64,000 nucleotides of DNA from Streptomyces sp. CB00455 (GCF_001905445.1 NZ_LIVQ01000002.1:682001-746000), one strand, 5' to 3'. Shown: positions 37,047-46,488, counted from the first letter of the stretch. Translations and numbers: made by a program. The notes: generated by a model from the letters alone, not told the origin.

Positions 37047-38150
37047 ATGGAGATTCTGTGGTTGCTGTTCGCGATGCTCATGATCGTGTTCGTCCTCGTC
37101 CCGTACGTCCGCAGGCGGGGCTCCATCCGCCAGGTCGCGCCGGGCAGCCCGGACGCCGCCGACCCCGCGAACTACGGGTTCGACCGCCAGGAGGATCTCG
37201 ACATCCGCATCCCGGGGCCCGACCGGGACCTGATGGACGCCCTCGACCACGTACGGCGCACCGGCCAGTGGCAGGCGGCCTCCCAGCTGCTCGCCGGGAC
37301 CCCGAAGGAGGGCGAGCTGCGCTGGCAGCGCGTACAGGCCCTCGGCGGCGCGGCGGCGCTGGAGCTGGTGCAGCAGCCCGGGGCCGGCGCGCAGTGGCTG
37401 AAGGCGTGGCGGCTGGAGGCCGGGAAGGACGCGGGCGGCGCGCAGGTGCACGCGGAACTGCTGGTGCAGCAGGCGTGGCGGCACTCGGGCGGGGTCGGGG
37501 CCGACGACCACCGGATCATCCTGGAGGAGGCGCGGGAGGCGTGCCGCAAGGCGGCGCTGCTGTCGCCGGGCGACCCGGTCCCGTACATCACCGAGCTGGC
37601 GGTCGCCCGGGGCCTGGCCTATCCGGAGGCGGAGTTCGACGCGCTGTGGGCGCAGGTCATCGACCGGGCGCCGGCGCACATGGGCGCGCACCTCGCGGCG
37701 CTGCACTACTGGTGCGAGAAGTGGCACGGCTCGCGGGAGAAGGCGGACGCGTTCTCGCACGCGGCGGCGGCGCGGGCTCCGCAGGGCTCGCTGCTGGCGG
37801 CGCTGCCGTTGTTCGCGCTGTACGAGAACCTGCCGGACGTCGTCCTGGTGGGGAGCTTCTACCAGGGGGCCGCCGTGACGCGGGCGGTGGAGGGCGCGCT
37901 GTACGCGGTGCACACGGCGCGCCAGGACGACCCGATGCTGGCGCACGTACGTCACCTGCTGCTGCTGTTCCTGGTGAACATGGAGCGCTGGGCGGAGGCG
38001 ATGGAGCAGGTGCGGCACGTGGACGGCTGCGTGGGCGCCCTGCCGTGGTCGGCTTCGGAGGATCCGGCGGCGCAGTACGCGGTGTACCGGGCGCTGGCGG
38101 TGGCGGGCTACGAGGCGAACGGCGGCTCCCCGGCGACGCTCCCGCACTGA
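37047..38150 (+). CDS. Membrane-anchored uncharacterised protein (367 aa)
   Basis: One N-terminal transmembrane helix (MEILWLLFAMLMIVFVLVPYV), then a soluble, Ala-rich all-helical domain that reads like an irregular TPR array (repeated 30-40-residue helical pairs from about 50 to 340). No catalytic motif. The ATG at 37047 has GGGGGA upstream. Relatives with this start are common in Streptomyces as I recall; function unknown. Confidence 0.8.
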   Translation: MEILWLLFAMLMIVFVLVPYVRRRGSIRQVAPGSPDAADPANYGFDRQEDLDIRIPGPDRDLMDALDHVRRTGQWQAASQLLAGTPKEGELRWQRVQALGGAAALELVQQPGAGAQWLKAWRLEAGKDAGGAQVHAELLVQQAWRHSGGVGADDHRIILEEAREACRKAALLSPGDPVPYITELAVARGLAYPEAEFDALWAQVIDRAPAHMGAHLAALHYWCEKWHGSREKADAFSHAAAARAPQGSLLAALPLFALYENLPDVVLVGSFYQGAAVTRAVEGALYAVHTARQDDPMLAHVRHLLLLFLVNMERWAEAMEQVRHVDGCVGALPWSASEDPAAQYAVYRALAVAGYEANGGSPATLPH

Positions 38151-38222
38151 GGCGGCGGGCGGCCGGGCGCGGGAATCCCGGCCGGCCCCCGCCGGTTGTC
38201 ATCGGTGACAAGGAGGGAATCC

Positions 38223-38885
38223 ATGTTCTCGTACCGCCGCACGCCCGAGCTCCCCACCCGCGACCAGGCCCTGACCGGCCGCGCGGAACCTCTCTTCGGC
38301 CTGCCCGAGAAGCACACGGTGCTGGGCAACCCGCTGGCCGGCCCGTACCCGGAAGGTCTCGAGGTCGCCGACTTCGGGCTGGGCTGCTTCTGGGGCGCGG
38401 AGCGCAAGTTCTGGCAGACCCCGGGGGTGTGGACCACCCTGGCCGGCTACCAGGGCGGCTTCACGGAGAATCCCACCTACGAGGAGGTCTGCTCGGGCCG
38501 GACCGGGCACACCGAGGTCGTCCGCGTGGTCTTCGACCCGCAAGTGGTGTCGTACGCGGCCCTGCTGAAGCTGTTCTGGGAGTCCCACGACCCCACGCAG
38601 GGCTTCCGCCAGGGCAACGACGTGGGCACCCAGTACCGCTCGGCGCTCTACACCCACTCCCCCGCCCAGCAGGCCACGGCGGAGTCCTCCCGCACGGCCT
38701 ACCAGCAGGTCCTCGCCTCCTCGGGCTACGGCGAGATCACCACGGCCGTCATGCCCGCGGCGGACCGCCCGTTCTGGCCGGCCGAGGCCTACCACCAGCA
38801 GTACCTCGACCGCAACATTAACGGCTACTGCGGCATCGGCGGCACGGGCGTGGCCTGCCCGATCGGCATCGCCGCGGCGGAGTGA
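38223..38885 (+). CDS. msrA: Peptide methionine-(S)-sulfoxide reductase
   Basis: 220-residue MsrA that reduces methionine-S-sulfoxide in oxidised proteins. Catalytic C55 is in [35 protein letters not shown] and the recycling cysteines near [14 protein letters not shown] follow family pattern. AAGGAGG precedes the ATG. Monocistronic, with a short hairpin (38898-38927) after the stop. Confidence 0.96.
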   Translation: MFSYRRTPELPTRDQALTGRAEPLFGLPEKHTVLGNPLAGPYPEGLEVADFGLGCFWGAERKFWQTPGVWTTLAGYQGGFTENPTYEEVCSGRTGHTEVVRVVFDPQVVSYAALLKLFWESHDPTQGFRQGNDVGTQYRSALYTHSPAQQATAESSRTAYQQVLASSGYGEITTAVMPAADRPFWPAEAYHQQYLDRNINGYCGIGGTGVACPIGIAAAE

Positions 38886-38897
38886 CCGCCCGTTCCC

Positions 38898-38927
38898 ACC
38901 CGCCCGTCCCGCTCTCCCGGGGCGGGT
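38898..38927 (+). terminator. 8-bp hairpin after msrA
   Basis: ACCCGCCC (38898-38905) pairs with GGGCGGGT (38920-38927), 13 nt past the msrA stop. The region 38928-39106 has only GC-rich filler and no gene. Confidence 0.5.
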
Positions 38928-39106
38928 CGCCATGACCTCCGTGATCCGGGGGTGGGTCACCCGCCAGGGGCGAGCGGGGTGTGGCCGCCGAGACCCACGG
39001 CGGGTCGCTGAGGCAGGAGTCCCGCGCGTTGCACGCCGGGCGTCACGGCCTCGGCGCCCGCCCCCCGGGGCCCCGGCGCCCGCCGCCCGGGCCCCGCGCC
39101 GCCGGA

Positions 39107-40153
39107 TCAGATGGTGGACGCGTCGATCACGAAGCGGTAGCGGACGTCGCTCGCCAGGACCCGCTCGTACGCCTCGTTGACCTGGTCGGCGCTGATCAGC
39201 TCGATCTCGGAGCCCAGACCGTGCAGGGCGCAGAAGTCCAGCATCTCCTGGGTCTCGCGGATCCCGCCGATCATCGACCCGGCGAGGGTCTTGCGGCCGC
39301 CGATGACGGAGAACAGGTTGAGCGCGACCGGCTCCTCCGGGGCGCCGACGTTCACCAGCGCGCCGTCCACCTTCAGCAGGCCGAGGTACGCGTCCAGGCT
39401 GAGCGGCGCGGAGACGGTGGAGACGATCAGGTCGAAGCTGCCGGCCAGCTCGTCGAAGGTGGCTTCGTCGTTCGTGGCGTAGTAGTGGGTGGCGCCCAGC
39501 TTCAGGCCGTCCTCCTTCTTGCGCAGGGACTGCGAGAGCACGGTGACCTCGGCGCCCAGGGCGTTGGCGATCTTGACGCCCATGTGGCCGAGGCCGCCCA
39601 GGCCGACGATCGCGACCTTCTTGCCGGGGCCGGCCTGCCAGTGCCGCAGCGGGGAGTAGAGGGTGATGCCGGCGCACAGCAGTGGGGCGGCGACGTCGAG
39701 CGGTATGCCCTCGGGGATGCGCAGGGTGTAGTTCTCGTCGACGACGATGTGGGTGGAGTAGCCGCCGTACGTGGGCTCGCCGTTCTTGTCCACGGCGTTG
39801 TAGGTGCCGGTCATGCCGCCGGTGCAGTACTGCTCCTGGCCGCGCAGGCAGTACTCGCACTCACGACAGGAGTCGACGAAGCAGCCGACGCCGACGCGGT
39901 CGCCCACGGCGAACTTGGTGACGCCCGCGCCCACCTCTGCGACGACTCCGGCGATCTCGTGCCCGGGGACCATGGGGAAGATGCCTTCGCCCCAGCCGTC
40001 GCGGGCCTGGTGGATGTCGGAGTGGCAGATGCCGGCGTACTTGATGTCGATGAGGACGTCGTGCTCGCCGACGGGACGGCGGGGGACGGTGGTGCGCTCC
40101 AGCGGGGCCTTGGGGGCGGGGGCGGCGTATGCGGCGACCTGGGTGACGGACAT
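39107..40153 (-). CDS. Zinc-type NAD(P)-dependent alcohol dehydrogenase (YahK/cinnamyl-ADH type)
   Basis: 348-residue medium-chain dehydrogenase. Catalytic zinc ligands are in GICHSDIH and GHEIAG; the structural zinc cluster is [15 protein letters not shown]; the Rossmann motif is [11 protein letters not shown]. Closest in type to broad-substrate aldehyde reductases such as YahK. The ATG at 40153 has AAGGAG. It is divergent from an XRE regulator, likely its controller; the gap contains two GTGGTGATGCG words (40186-40196 and 40248-40258). Confidence 0.93.
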   Translation of the reverse strand: MSVTQVAAYAAPAPKAPLERTTVPRRPVGEHDVLIDIKYAGICHSDIHQARDGWGEGIFPMVPGHEIAGVVAEVGAGVTKFAVGDRVGVGCFVDSCRECEYCLRGQEQYCTGGMTGTYNAVDKNGEPTYGGYSTHIVVDENYTLRIPEGIPLDVAAPLLCAGITLYSPLRHWQAGPGKKVAIVGLGGLGHMGVKIANALGAEVTVLSQSLRKKEDGLKLGATHYYATNDEATFDELAGSFDLIVSTVSAPLSLDAYLGLLKVDGALVNVGAPEEPVALNLFSVIGGRKTLAGSMIGGIRETQEMLDFCALHGLGSEIELISADQVNEAYERVLASDVRYRFVIDASTI

Positions 40154-40425
40154 GGGGTGCTCCTTGGCGGTAACGCTGGTGACTGTGGTGATGCGGGTGC
40201 GCGTGCTGCATGCTTTGCCTGCGCTGCGTCTGCGGGATGTGCGCAGCGTGGTGATGCGTGCGCTGACCGGTGACGCGTGAGCACCGCGGGACGGATGTTC
40301 CCGCAGTGACACTCCTCAGCCTGCCCTGCCGGAGGCGTCCCACCCAGGCCCCTGTCCTGCCTAGGACCGGCGGTCCTACCACTGGCGGGGTCAGGCACGG
40401 CCCACCCCGCTCGCCCGGGCGCCGC

Positions 40426-40431
40426 GATACT
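40426..40431 (+). promoter_or_regulatory. -10 element of a leaderless regulator transcript
   Basis: GATACT stands 6 nt before the ATG at 40438, with no Shine-Dalgarno sequence, so transcription should start at the initiation codon. Confidence 0.45.
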
Positions 40432-40437
40432 TGCGGT

Positions 40438-41385
40438 ATGAACCAGCTGGATCAGCGTGCCGAGCTCGGCGAGTTCCTCCGCTCCCGCCGGGCGCGCCTG
40501 CGCCCCGGGGACGTGGGCCTGCCGGACTACGGCCGCCACCGGCGCGTACCGGGACTGCGCCGCGAGGAGCTGGCGCAGCTGGCGGGGGTGTCGGTCGCCT
40601 ACTACACGCGCCTGGAACAGGGCAGCGGGCACAACGTGTCGACGGAAGTCCTCGACGCCATCGCGGGGGCGCTGCGGCTGGACGGCACGGAGCGGGAGCA
40701 CCTGACGCACCTGGCGCGGCCGAGGACGCGCCGGCGCCGCCAGAGCCCCCGCCCGCAGCAGGTCCGGCCGGAGCTGCGGACGCTGCTGGACGCGATGGAG
40801 GGCGTACCGGCGTACCTGGTGGGCCGCCGGCAGGACGTCCTCGGCTGGAACCGGCTGGCGGCGGCGGTGTTCGGGGACTTCGGGGCGCTGCCCCCGCAGG
40901 AGCGCAACCTGGTGCGGCTGGTGTTCCTGGACCAGGCGACGGCGGAGCTGTACGCCGACTGGGAGTGCAGGGCGTGCGAGGTGGTGAGCAATCTGCGGAT
41001 GTACGCGGGCCGGCATCCGGACGACGAGCAGCTGTCGGCGCTGGTCGGGGAGCTGTCGGTGAAGAACGAGGAGTTCCGGCGGCTGTGGGCGGCGCACACG
41101 GTGGCGGACAAGACGCACGGGGTGAAGTCACTGCGCCATCCGCTGGTGGGCCGGATCGACCTGGCCTTCGAGACGCTGACGCTGCCGGACGACCCGGCGC
41201 AGTTCCTGGTCACCTTCCACCCGGCGCCGGGATCGCCTTCCGCGGACGCCCTGCGCCTGCTGGCGTCGTGGTCCGCGCCCCGGGAGACCCCGGCCCGCAC
41301 CGCGGACGCGCCCAACGCCCAGGACATGCAGGACACGCAGGACACCCACGGCACCCGCGACACCCACGACATTCCTGGAGCGTGA
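40438..41385 (+). CDS. XRE-family regulator with MmyB-like ligand-binding domain
   Basis: 315 residues. An N-terminal helix-turn-helix (about 35-75, RREELAQLAGVSVAYYTRLEQG) is followed by the MmyB/MLTR PAS-like ligand domain (LVGRRQDVLGWNRLAAAVF, SNLRMYAGRHPDD, PLVGRIDLAFETL). The C-terminus is an unusual Asp/Thr-rich repeat (Q-D-M-Q-D-T-Q-D-T-H) that runs into the AGAGCT repeat DNA. Divergent from an alcohol dehydrogenase; regulators of this type usually control the divergent gene. Confidence 0.9.
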   Translation: MNQLDQRAELGEFLRSRRARLRPGDVGLPDYGRHRRVPGLRREELAQLAGVSVAYYTRLEQGSGHNVSTEVLDAIAGALRLDGTEREHLTHLARPRTRRRRQSPRPQQVRPELRTLLDAMEGVPAYLVGRRQDVLGWNRLAAAVFGDFGALPPQERNLVRLVFLDQATAELYADWECRACEVVSNLRMYAGRHPDDEQLSALVGELSVKNEEFRRLWAAHTVADKTHGVKSLRHPLVGRIDLAFETLTLPDDPAQFLVTFHPAPGSPSADALRLLASWSAPRETPARTADAPNAQDMQDTQDTHGTRDTHDIPGA

Positions 41386-41442
41386 GCTAGAGAGCTCTAG
41401 AGAGCTCTAGAGAGCTAGAGAGCTAGAGCTAGAGCTTGAGCT
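41386..41442. repeat. AGAGCT-type simple repeat between convergent genes
   Basis: About 57 bp of AGAGAGCTCT, AGAGAGCT and AGAGCT units, starting right after the TGA of the XRE gene and running through the stop and last codons of the acetyltransferase gene. AGAGCTCT is self-complementary, so the array can form hairpins and may act as a terminator. Its low GC contrasts with the surroundings. Confidence 0.85.
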
Positions 41443-42391
41443 GCAAGACGGCCGCGTCGCGCTCCCGCCGGTAGCCCAGGGCTTCGTTGACGGCCCGCAT
41501 CGGTGTGTTGGCGTCGGCCACGGTCGTCCGTACGGCCCTCAGCGCCGGGTACCGGGCGGCCGCCTGCGCCAGCATGCGCAGCTTCACCGCGCGGCCGAGG
41601 CCGTGGCCGCGGTGGGCGGGGACGACGACCGTGTCGTACTGGAGCGCGCAGGGGCCCGCCGGGTCGGGGAGGACCAGTTCGGTGTAGGCGGCCACCTCGC
41701 CGGCGGGGGTGACCGCCGCGACCGTGGTGAGCTCGCCGCCGCGGTCCAGGACGAGCCGGTGCGCGGCGTGCAGGCGCGGCGCCGTCCAGGCCTGGATCCG
41801 CTCGTCCAGCCCGCCGCTCGGTGCGTCCTCCATGGCCCCGTGGGCCAGCGCGGCCGCCCCCGCCCACGCGTCCGGGACCAGGCCGTGCCAGACCAGCAGC
41901 TCGTAGCCGGGCGTGGCCGGGACCCGGATGCCGGCCGCGTCGGCGGGCACCTCCCCTACGTACCAGCCCAGCGGCAGGACGCTCTCGAAGCCGAGGCCCT
42001 GCGCGAAGGCGTGCCCGGGGCCGCCGAGGTCGGTCGTGGTGGCGACCGAGGTCCGGCCCTGGCCGAGCAGTTCCTCACGGACCCGCTGCCACAGGGCCGT
42101 GCCCACGCCCCGCCGGCGCGCGTCCGGGCGTACGGCCATGACGTCGAGGAAGGCGGTGTGGGTGTTGCCCTCGTCGGTGAACAGGAGCAGGGAGGCGATC
42201 CCCTCGCCGTCGCCGGCCGCCCAATTCACGAAGCGGCCCCGGGCCCCGGGCACCCGCAGCCGCCCGGCGATCTCGGTGCGGCCCGGCGCGGGCACGCCCG
42301 GCAAGTCCGCGGCCTGTGCGGCGACCAGCACGGCCCACCAGTCGTCCACCTCGGTGTCGGTCGGGGGTACGGACAGCGCTCGGATCCTCAT
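41429..42391 (-). CDS. Double GNAT-domain N-acetyltransferase
   Basis: 320 residues with two GNAT folds. The first (about 1-155) has the acetyl-CoA loop AVRPDARRRGVGTALW; the second (about 165-320) has VVPAHRGHGLGRAVK. Both P-loops look intact. The last codons (Leu-Gln-Leu-Lys-Leu) and stop are inside the AGAGCT repeat. Substrate unknown. Confidence 0.9.
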   Translation of the reverse strand: MRIRALSVPPTDTEVDDWWAVLVAAQAADLPGVPAPGRTEIAGRLRVPGARGRFVNWAAGDGEGIASLLLFTDEGNTHTAFLDVMAVRPDARRRGVGTALWQRVREELLGQGRTSVATTTDLGGPGHAFAQGLGFESVLPLGWYVGEVPADAAGIRVPATPGYELLVWHGLVPDAWAGAAALAHGAMEDAPSGGLDERIQAWTAPRLHAAHRLVLDRGGELTTVAAVTPAGEVAAYTELVLPDPAGPCALQYDTVVVPAHRGHGLGRAVKLRMLAQAAARYPALRAVRTTVADANTPMRAVNEALGYRRERDAAVLQLKL

Positions 42392-42536
42392 ACCCCGAGC
42401 CTAGGGGCGGGTCCGGGCCGCCGCTGAGGGGTTTTCCACCACCGCCACCGTGACCCGGCCCAGGCCCTGGCCCCGCCCCCGCCCCGGCCCCGGCGGCGCG
42501 CCACCGCCCCCGCCGGTCGCCGCCACGCACGCGGCG

Positions 42537-42583
42537 AAAAAGGCGGACGGCGCGCAACCCCGTGGGGTTGCGCGCCGTCCGCC
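42537..42583 (-). terminator. Classic intrinsic terminator of the L,D-transpeptidase gene
   Basis: Arms at 42542-42561 and 42564-42583 are exactly complementary over 20 bp (in practice about 19 bp with a 4-nt loop). On the minus strand the hairpin is followed by TTTTT (complement of 42537-42541). It begins 16 nt after the stop at 42599, the textbook rho-independent layout and the clearest in the window. Confidence 0.92.
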
Positions 42584-42598
42584 GGATGTGTCCCGCCG

Positions 42599-43855
42599 TC
42601 AGGAGGCCGCGCCGGCCTTCCAGTCGGCCCAGCTCATGTTCCAGCCGTTGAGGCCGTTGTCCGGTGTGATGGTCTTGTCCGGGGAGTTCACCACGGTGAC
42701 CACGTCGCCGATGAGCGAGTTGTCGTAGAACCAGGCGGCGGGCTGGTTCGGGTCGCCCGCGCCCTTGGCGTCGTTCAGACCGACACAGCCGTGGCTGGTG
42801 TTGACGCTGCCGAAGATCGAGTCCGATCCCCAGTAGTTGCCGTGGATGAAGGTGCCGGAGGTCGACAGCCGCATCGCGTGCGGGACGTCCTTGATGTCGT
42901 ACTCGCCCTTGCCCTCACCGTCCTTGAAGCCGACGGTGGCGCCGTCCATCCGGGTCTCCTTGAACTTCTCGGAGATCACCATCTGGCCGTTGTAGGTCGG
43001 GTTCTCCGGGGAGCCCGCCGAGATCGGGATGGTCTTGAGGACCGCGCCGTCCCGGGTGACCGTCATCTTCTTGGTCTTCGCGTCGACCGTGGAGACCTGG
43101 CTGCGGCCGATCTTGAAGGTGACGGTCTTGCTCTGGACGCCCTGGACGCCGGGAGCACCCTGCACGCCCTCCAGCGCCAGCTTCAGCGTGACGGTGGAGT
43201 TCGCCTGCCAGTACTGCTCCGGGCGGAAGTCCAGACGCTGCGCGCCGAACCAGTGGCCCACGACCTCCTGTCCGCTGCTGGAGGAGACGGAGATGGCCGA
43301 CTGCACGGCCTTGCGGTCCTTGATCGGCTTGTTGAAGGTGATCGAGACCGGCATGCCCACACCGACGGTCTGGCCCTCGTCCGGGATGAACGAGCCGACG
43401 AAGCTGTTCTCCGGGGAGATGGTGGTGAAGGAGGCGTTCTCGTGCGCCTCGCGGCCGTCGGCGTCCTTGGCGGTCGCCGACAGGGCGTACTTGGTCGAGC
43501 GCTTCAGCGCGGCGTCCGGCTTCCAGCTCTTGCCGTCCGCGGCGATCTTGCCTGCCACGGCCGTGCCCTCGGGGCTCTTCAGCTCCACCTGCGTCAGGGT
43601 GCCGTCACTGACGGCGACGTTCGTCGCGTCGTTCAGGCCGACGTTGGTCGCGCCGTCCTTCGGGGTGATGGTTATTCGGGCCTTGGAGGTGTCCTTGGCC
43701 GCGGCCGCGTCGACATCCGCCTGGGACTTGCTGCTCTCGCCGCTGCCCTTCGGCTGTCCACCCCCGTCGTTGCACGCCGAGAGCACCAGTACACCGCCGA
43801 GCACGGCGGATACGGCCACCAGGGACCTTCTCCGCCGCTTGCTGTCCGTCCTCAC
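42599..43855 (-). CDS. Lipoprotein L,D-transpeptidase (YkuD family, Ig-like domains)
   Basis: About 418 residues. N-terminal Arg-rich signal and lipobox LSAC, two immunoglobulin-like domains (about 45-240) and a YkuD catalytic domain whose HGNYWG, then TSHGCVGLN, carries the nucleophile Cys and His. It should form 3-3 peptidoglycan cross-links or attach proteins at the wall, as LdtMt2/LppS-type enzymes do. Gly replaces the usual Arg or Asn after SHGCV. Start: GTG 43855 has GGAG 6 nt upstream; ATG 43867 is the alternative without such a signal. Confidence 0.92.
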   Translation of the reverse strand: MRTDSKRRRRSLVAVSAVLGGVLVLSACNDGGGQPKGSGESSKSQADVDAAAAKDTSKARITITPKDGATNVGLNDATNVAVSDGTLTQVELKSPEGTAVAGKIAADGKSWKPDAALKRSTKYALSATAKDADGREAHENASFTTISPENSFVGSFIPDEGQTVGVGMPVSITFNKPIKDRKAVQSAISVSSSSGQEVVGHWFGAQRLDFRPEQYWQANSTVTLKLALEGVQGAPGVQGVQSKTVTFKIGRSQVSTVDAKTKKMTVTRDGAVLKTIPISAGSPENPTYNGQMVISEKFKETRMDGATVGFKDGEGKGEYDIKDVPHAMRLSTSGTFIHGNYWGSDSIFGSVNTSHGCVGLNDAKGAGDPNQPAAWFYDNSLIGDVVTVVNSPDKTITPDNGLNGWNMSWADWKAGAAS

Positions 43856-44001
43856 ACGCCACTCCATCGTTGCCGGAAACCCCGGGGCTGCCGTCCCGGG
43901 ACTGGCCGGGCAGGGGGACACCGCCCCCCTGCCCCGCCCTGACAACGCGTTAACGGCGCGGATCGGTTCCACATTCCGTTGGGATGTGGGCCACCACACG
44001 G

Positions 44002-44343
44002 TCAGGCGTTGTCGGTTTCTTCGTCGAAGGCCCCATCTTCCTCGTCGAGGTCCCACTCCATGGACTCGGGGTCGTATTCCACCGGCTCACTGCTCCAGGA
44101 GGCCTGCGCCAGCTCGACGCCCGGGATCTCCGCGACCAGGTCAGTGGGGTCGACCAGGTAGGCCAGGGCCTCCGACTCGTCCTCCCGGACGGCGGACTCG
44201 GCGTGGCCGCGCTCCTCGTCCGGCATGAACTCGTCGGCCTTGATGTGCGCGAGGGCGGCTCCGGTGAGCGCCCGGGGATCCGGCACCTCCAGCACCAAAT
44301 CCACCCGAAGCCGTACGTATCGTGATGTCTCAGTAGGGTTCAT
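44002..44343 (-). CDS. Conserved acidic hypothetical protein (113 aa)
   Basis: 113 residues. Starts NPTETSRYVRLRVDLVLEV and ends with a strongly acidic tail (DLDEEDGAFDEETD). No motif of known function; soluble. A TACTCT hexamer 7 nt before the ATG and no ribosome-binding site suggest a leaderless message. Confidence 0.75.
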   Translation of the reverse strand: MNPTETSRYVRLRVDLVLEVPDPRALTGAALAHIKADEFMPDEERGHAESAVREDESEALAYLVDPTDLVAEIPGVELAQASWSSEPVEYDPESMEWDLDEEDGAFDEETDNA

Positions 44344-44350
44344 ACGACGG

Positions 44351-44356
44351 AGAGTA
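44351..44356 (-). promoter_or_regulatory. -10 element of a leaderless transcript
   Basis: On the minus strand TACTCT precedes the ATG at 44343 by 7 nt. No clear -35 is seen. Confidence 0.35.
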
Positions 44357-44450
44357 AGCCCGCGGAACCCCCGGCTTTCCCACGACCCGCCCCTTTCCGT
44401 AGCATCACCGCACACGGCCAATTCGCTGCTGCCACAAGGGGGATCGCACC

Positions 44451-44813
44451 GTGTCCGCACGCCGACCGCTGCTCACCGCTCTCGGAGCGAGCACCCTTCT
44501 CGCCGCCCTCTGGTTCGTCCCCTCGGCCAACGCCACCGCACCAGGGCTCGGGGTGGGTGACGCTGCCGTGCCCGCGGCCGCCGACAGCGGCCGGACGGCC
44601 ACCCTGACCTCCCTGCACACGCAGGCCCGGCCCGGGGTCCTGTCGGAGGCCGAGGCGGAGGTTGAGGCGGAGACGGACGCCCGGCCGGCGCCCCTCACCC
44701 TCGCGAACACCGGTTCCGTCGACACCACCCCCTACCTCATGGGCGGTGCGCTCTGCCTCGGCGTGGGGGCCGGCTGCGTCGCCTTCTCCGTACGCCGCTC
44801 CCGCGCCCTGTAG
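44451..44813 (+). CDS. Small LAxTG-sorted cell-wall protein
   Basis: 120 residues with all parts of a sortase substrate: signal peptide ending at SANA (about 28), a short Ala/Glu-rich exported stretch, the sorting motif LANTG (84-88), a transmembrane helix (about 95-113) and the basic tail RRSR. LAxTG is the recognition form of class E sortases in Streptomyces. GTG start with AAGGGGG upstream. No enzymatic domain; the exported part is only about 55 residues, so it is likely structural or a carrier. Confidence 0.85.
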   Translation: MSARRPLLTALGASTLLAALWFVPSANATAPGLGVGDAAVPAAADSGRTATLTSLHTQARPGVLSEAEAEVEAETDARPAPLTLANTGSVDTTPYLMGGALCLGVGAGCVAFSVRRSRAL

Positions 44814-44853
44814 AGCGCGCGGCGGGGCGCGCCGGACCGGGCGCCGCGAACGC

Positions 44854-44889
44854 CCGCAGGGCCGGCCCGGTGACGGGACGGCCCTGCGG
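44854..44889. terminator. Hairpin between the LANTG gene and hutH
   Basis: Two 16-nt arms (44854-44869 and 44874-44889) pair with a single mismatch around a 4-nt loop, between convergent genes. Confidence 0.7.
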
Positions 44890-44904
44890 CGTACATCCGG
44901 TGGG

Positions 44905-46452
44905 TCAGGCGAGCGGGCCCGTGACCCCTTCCACCGCGGCGACCAGAGCACCCGTACGGATGAATTCCTCCGCGGCGGCCAGGTCGGGGGCGAGGAAACG
45001 GTCCGGCCCCGGGCCCTGCACACCGGCCGCACGGGCGGCCTCGATCGCGGCCAGGCTGGCCGGAGCAGCCGTGAGCCCGTGGCGCAGTTCGATGGCGCGG
45101 GTGGCCGCGTACAGCTCGATGGCGATGATCCGGGTCAGGTTGTCGACGGCGGTGCGCAGCTTGCGGGCGGCCGACCAGCCCATGGAGACGTGGTCCTCCT
45201 GCATGGCGGAGGAGGGGATCGAGTCGGCGGAGGCGGGAACCGCGAGCCGCTTCATCTCGCTGACCAGGGCGGCCTGCGTGTACTGCGCGATCATCAGCCC
45301 GGAGTCCACGCCGGCGTCGTCCGCGAGGAAGGGCGGCAGGCCGTGGCTGCGGTTCTTGTCGAGGAGCCGGTCGGTGCGGCGCTCGGCGATGGAGCCGAGG
45401 TCCGCGGCCGCGATGGCCAGGAAGTCCAGTACGTAGGCGACCGGCGCGCCGTGGAAGTTGCCGTTCGACTCGACGCGGCCGTCGGGCAGGACCACCGGGT
45501 TGTCCACGGCGGCGGCGAGCTCGCGGGAGGCCACCAGGGCGGCGTGCGCCATGGTGTCGCGGCCGGCGCCGGCCACCTGGGGGGCGCAGCGCACGGAGTA
45601 GGCGTCCTGCACGCGGGGCGCGGACTCCTCCTGGAAGTGCCCGGTGAGCCCGGAGCCGTTCAGTACCGCGGCCATGTTCGCGGCGGAGGCGCCCTGGCCG
45701 GGGTGGGGGCGGATGGCGTGCAGCTCGGGCGCGAGGACCTTCTCGGTGCCGAGCAGCGCCTCCAGCGTCAGCGCGGCGGTGATGTCGGCGCTGGTGTAGA
45801 GCTTGCCGAGGTCGGCGAGGGCCATGACCAGCATGCCGAGCATGCCGTCGGTGCCGTTGAGGAGGGCCAGGCCCTCCTTCTCGCGGAGCACGACGGGCTC
45901 GATGCCGGCCTCGGCGAGCAGCTCGCCGGCGGGGCGGACGGTTCCGTCCGGGCCCTGCGCGTCGCCCTCGCCCATCAGCGCGAGCGCGCAGTGGGACAGC
46001 GGGGCGAGGTCGCCGGAGCAGCCGAGGGAGCCGTACTCGTGGACGACGGGGGTGATCCCGGCATTGAGCACGTCGGCCATGGTCTGGGCGACGGAGGGCC
46101 GTACGCCGGTGTGCCCGGAGGCGACGGTCTTGAGGCGGAGGAACATCAGCGCGCGGACGACCTCCCGCTCGACGCGCGGCCCCATGCCGGCGGCGTGCGA
46201 GCGGACGATGTTGCGCTGGAGCTGTGCGCGCAGCTCGGGGCTGATGTGGCGGGAGGCGAGGGCGCCGAAGCCGGTGGACACCCCGTAGACGGGCTCGGGC
46301 TTGGCGGCGAGCGCGTCGACGATCTCCCGGGCGCGGGCGAGCGCGTCGAGCGCCTCGCCGGACAGCTCGACCCGCGCGTTGCCGCGGGCCACGGCGATGA
46401 CGTCCTCGGCGGTGGTACCGGACGTCCCCACCACGACAGTGTGCATATCCAT
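44905..46452 (-). CDS. hutH: Histidine ammonia-lyase
   Basis: 515-residue MIO enzyme that converts histidine to urocanate. The MIO-forming triad is C145-S146-G147 in GSLGCSGDLAPLSH; Cys-Ser-Gly instead of Ala-Ser-Gly is normal for Streptomyces HutH as I recall. Other marks: YGVSTGFGALA and NGNFHGAPVAY. ATG 46452 (then D-M-H-T-V-V-V-G) lies 7 nt past a good -10 box, so the message is probably leaderless; an in-frame GTG exists 9 nt upstream. Confidence 0.97.
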   Translation of the reverse strand: MDMHTVVVGTSGTTAEDVIAVARGNARVELSGEALDALARAREIVDALAAKPEPVYGVSTGFGALASRHISPELRAQLQRNIVRSHAAGMGPRVEREVVRALMFLRLKTVASGHTGVRPSVAQTMADVLNAGITPVVHEYGSLGCSGDLAPLSHCALALMGEGDAQGPDGTVRPAGELLAEAGIEPVVLREKEGLALLNGTDGMLGMLVMALADLGKLYTSADITAALTLEALLGTEKVLAPELHAIRPHPGQGASAANMAAVLNGSGLTGHFQEESAPRVQDAYSVRCAPQVAGAGRDTMAHAALVASRELAAAVDNPVVLPDGRVESNGNFHGAPVAYVLDFLAIAAADLGSIAERRTDRLLDKNRSHGLPPFLADDAGVDSGLMIAQYTQAALVSEMKRLAVPASADSIPSSAMQEDHVSMGWSAARKLRTAVDNLTRIIAIELYAATRAIELRHGLTAAPASLAAIEAARAAGVQGPGPDRFLAPDLAAAEEFIRTGALVAAVEGVTGPLA

Positions 46453-46459
46453 ATTCAGC

Positions 46460-46488
46460 ACCCTACGGATTGAATCGCTTCATGTCAC
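46460..46488 (-). promoter_or_regulatory. hutH promoter
   Basis: On the minus strand GTGACA (46488-46483) and TAGGGT (46465-46460) are 17 nt apart, and the ATG follows 7 nt later. TGTCAC occurs twice on the plus strand, at 46483-46488 and again at 46499-46504, a possible direct-repeat operator. Confidence 0.55.

Noticed and set aside
45992..46035. Cys-Ser-Gly instead of Ala-Ser-Gly in the MIO motif of HutH
   Set aside because: It looks odd beside most ammonia-lyases, but I recall the same residues in Streptomyces griseus HutH, so it is a lineage trait.
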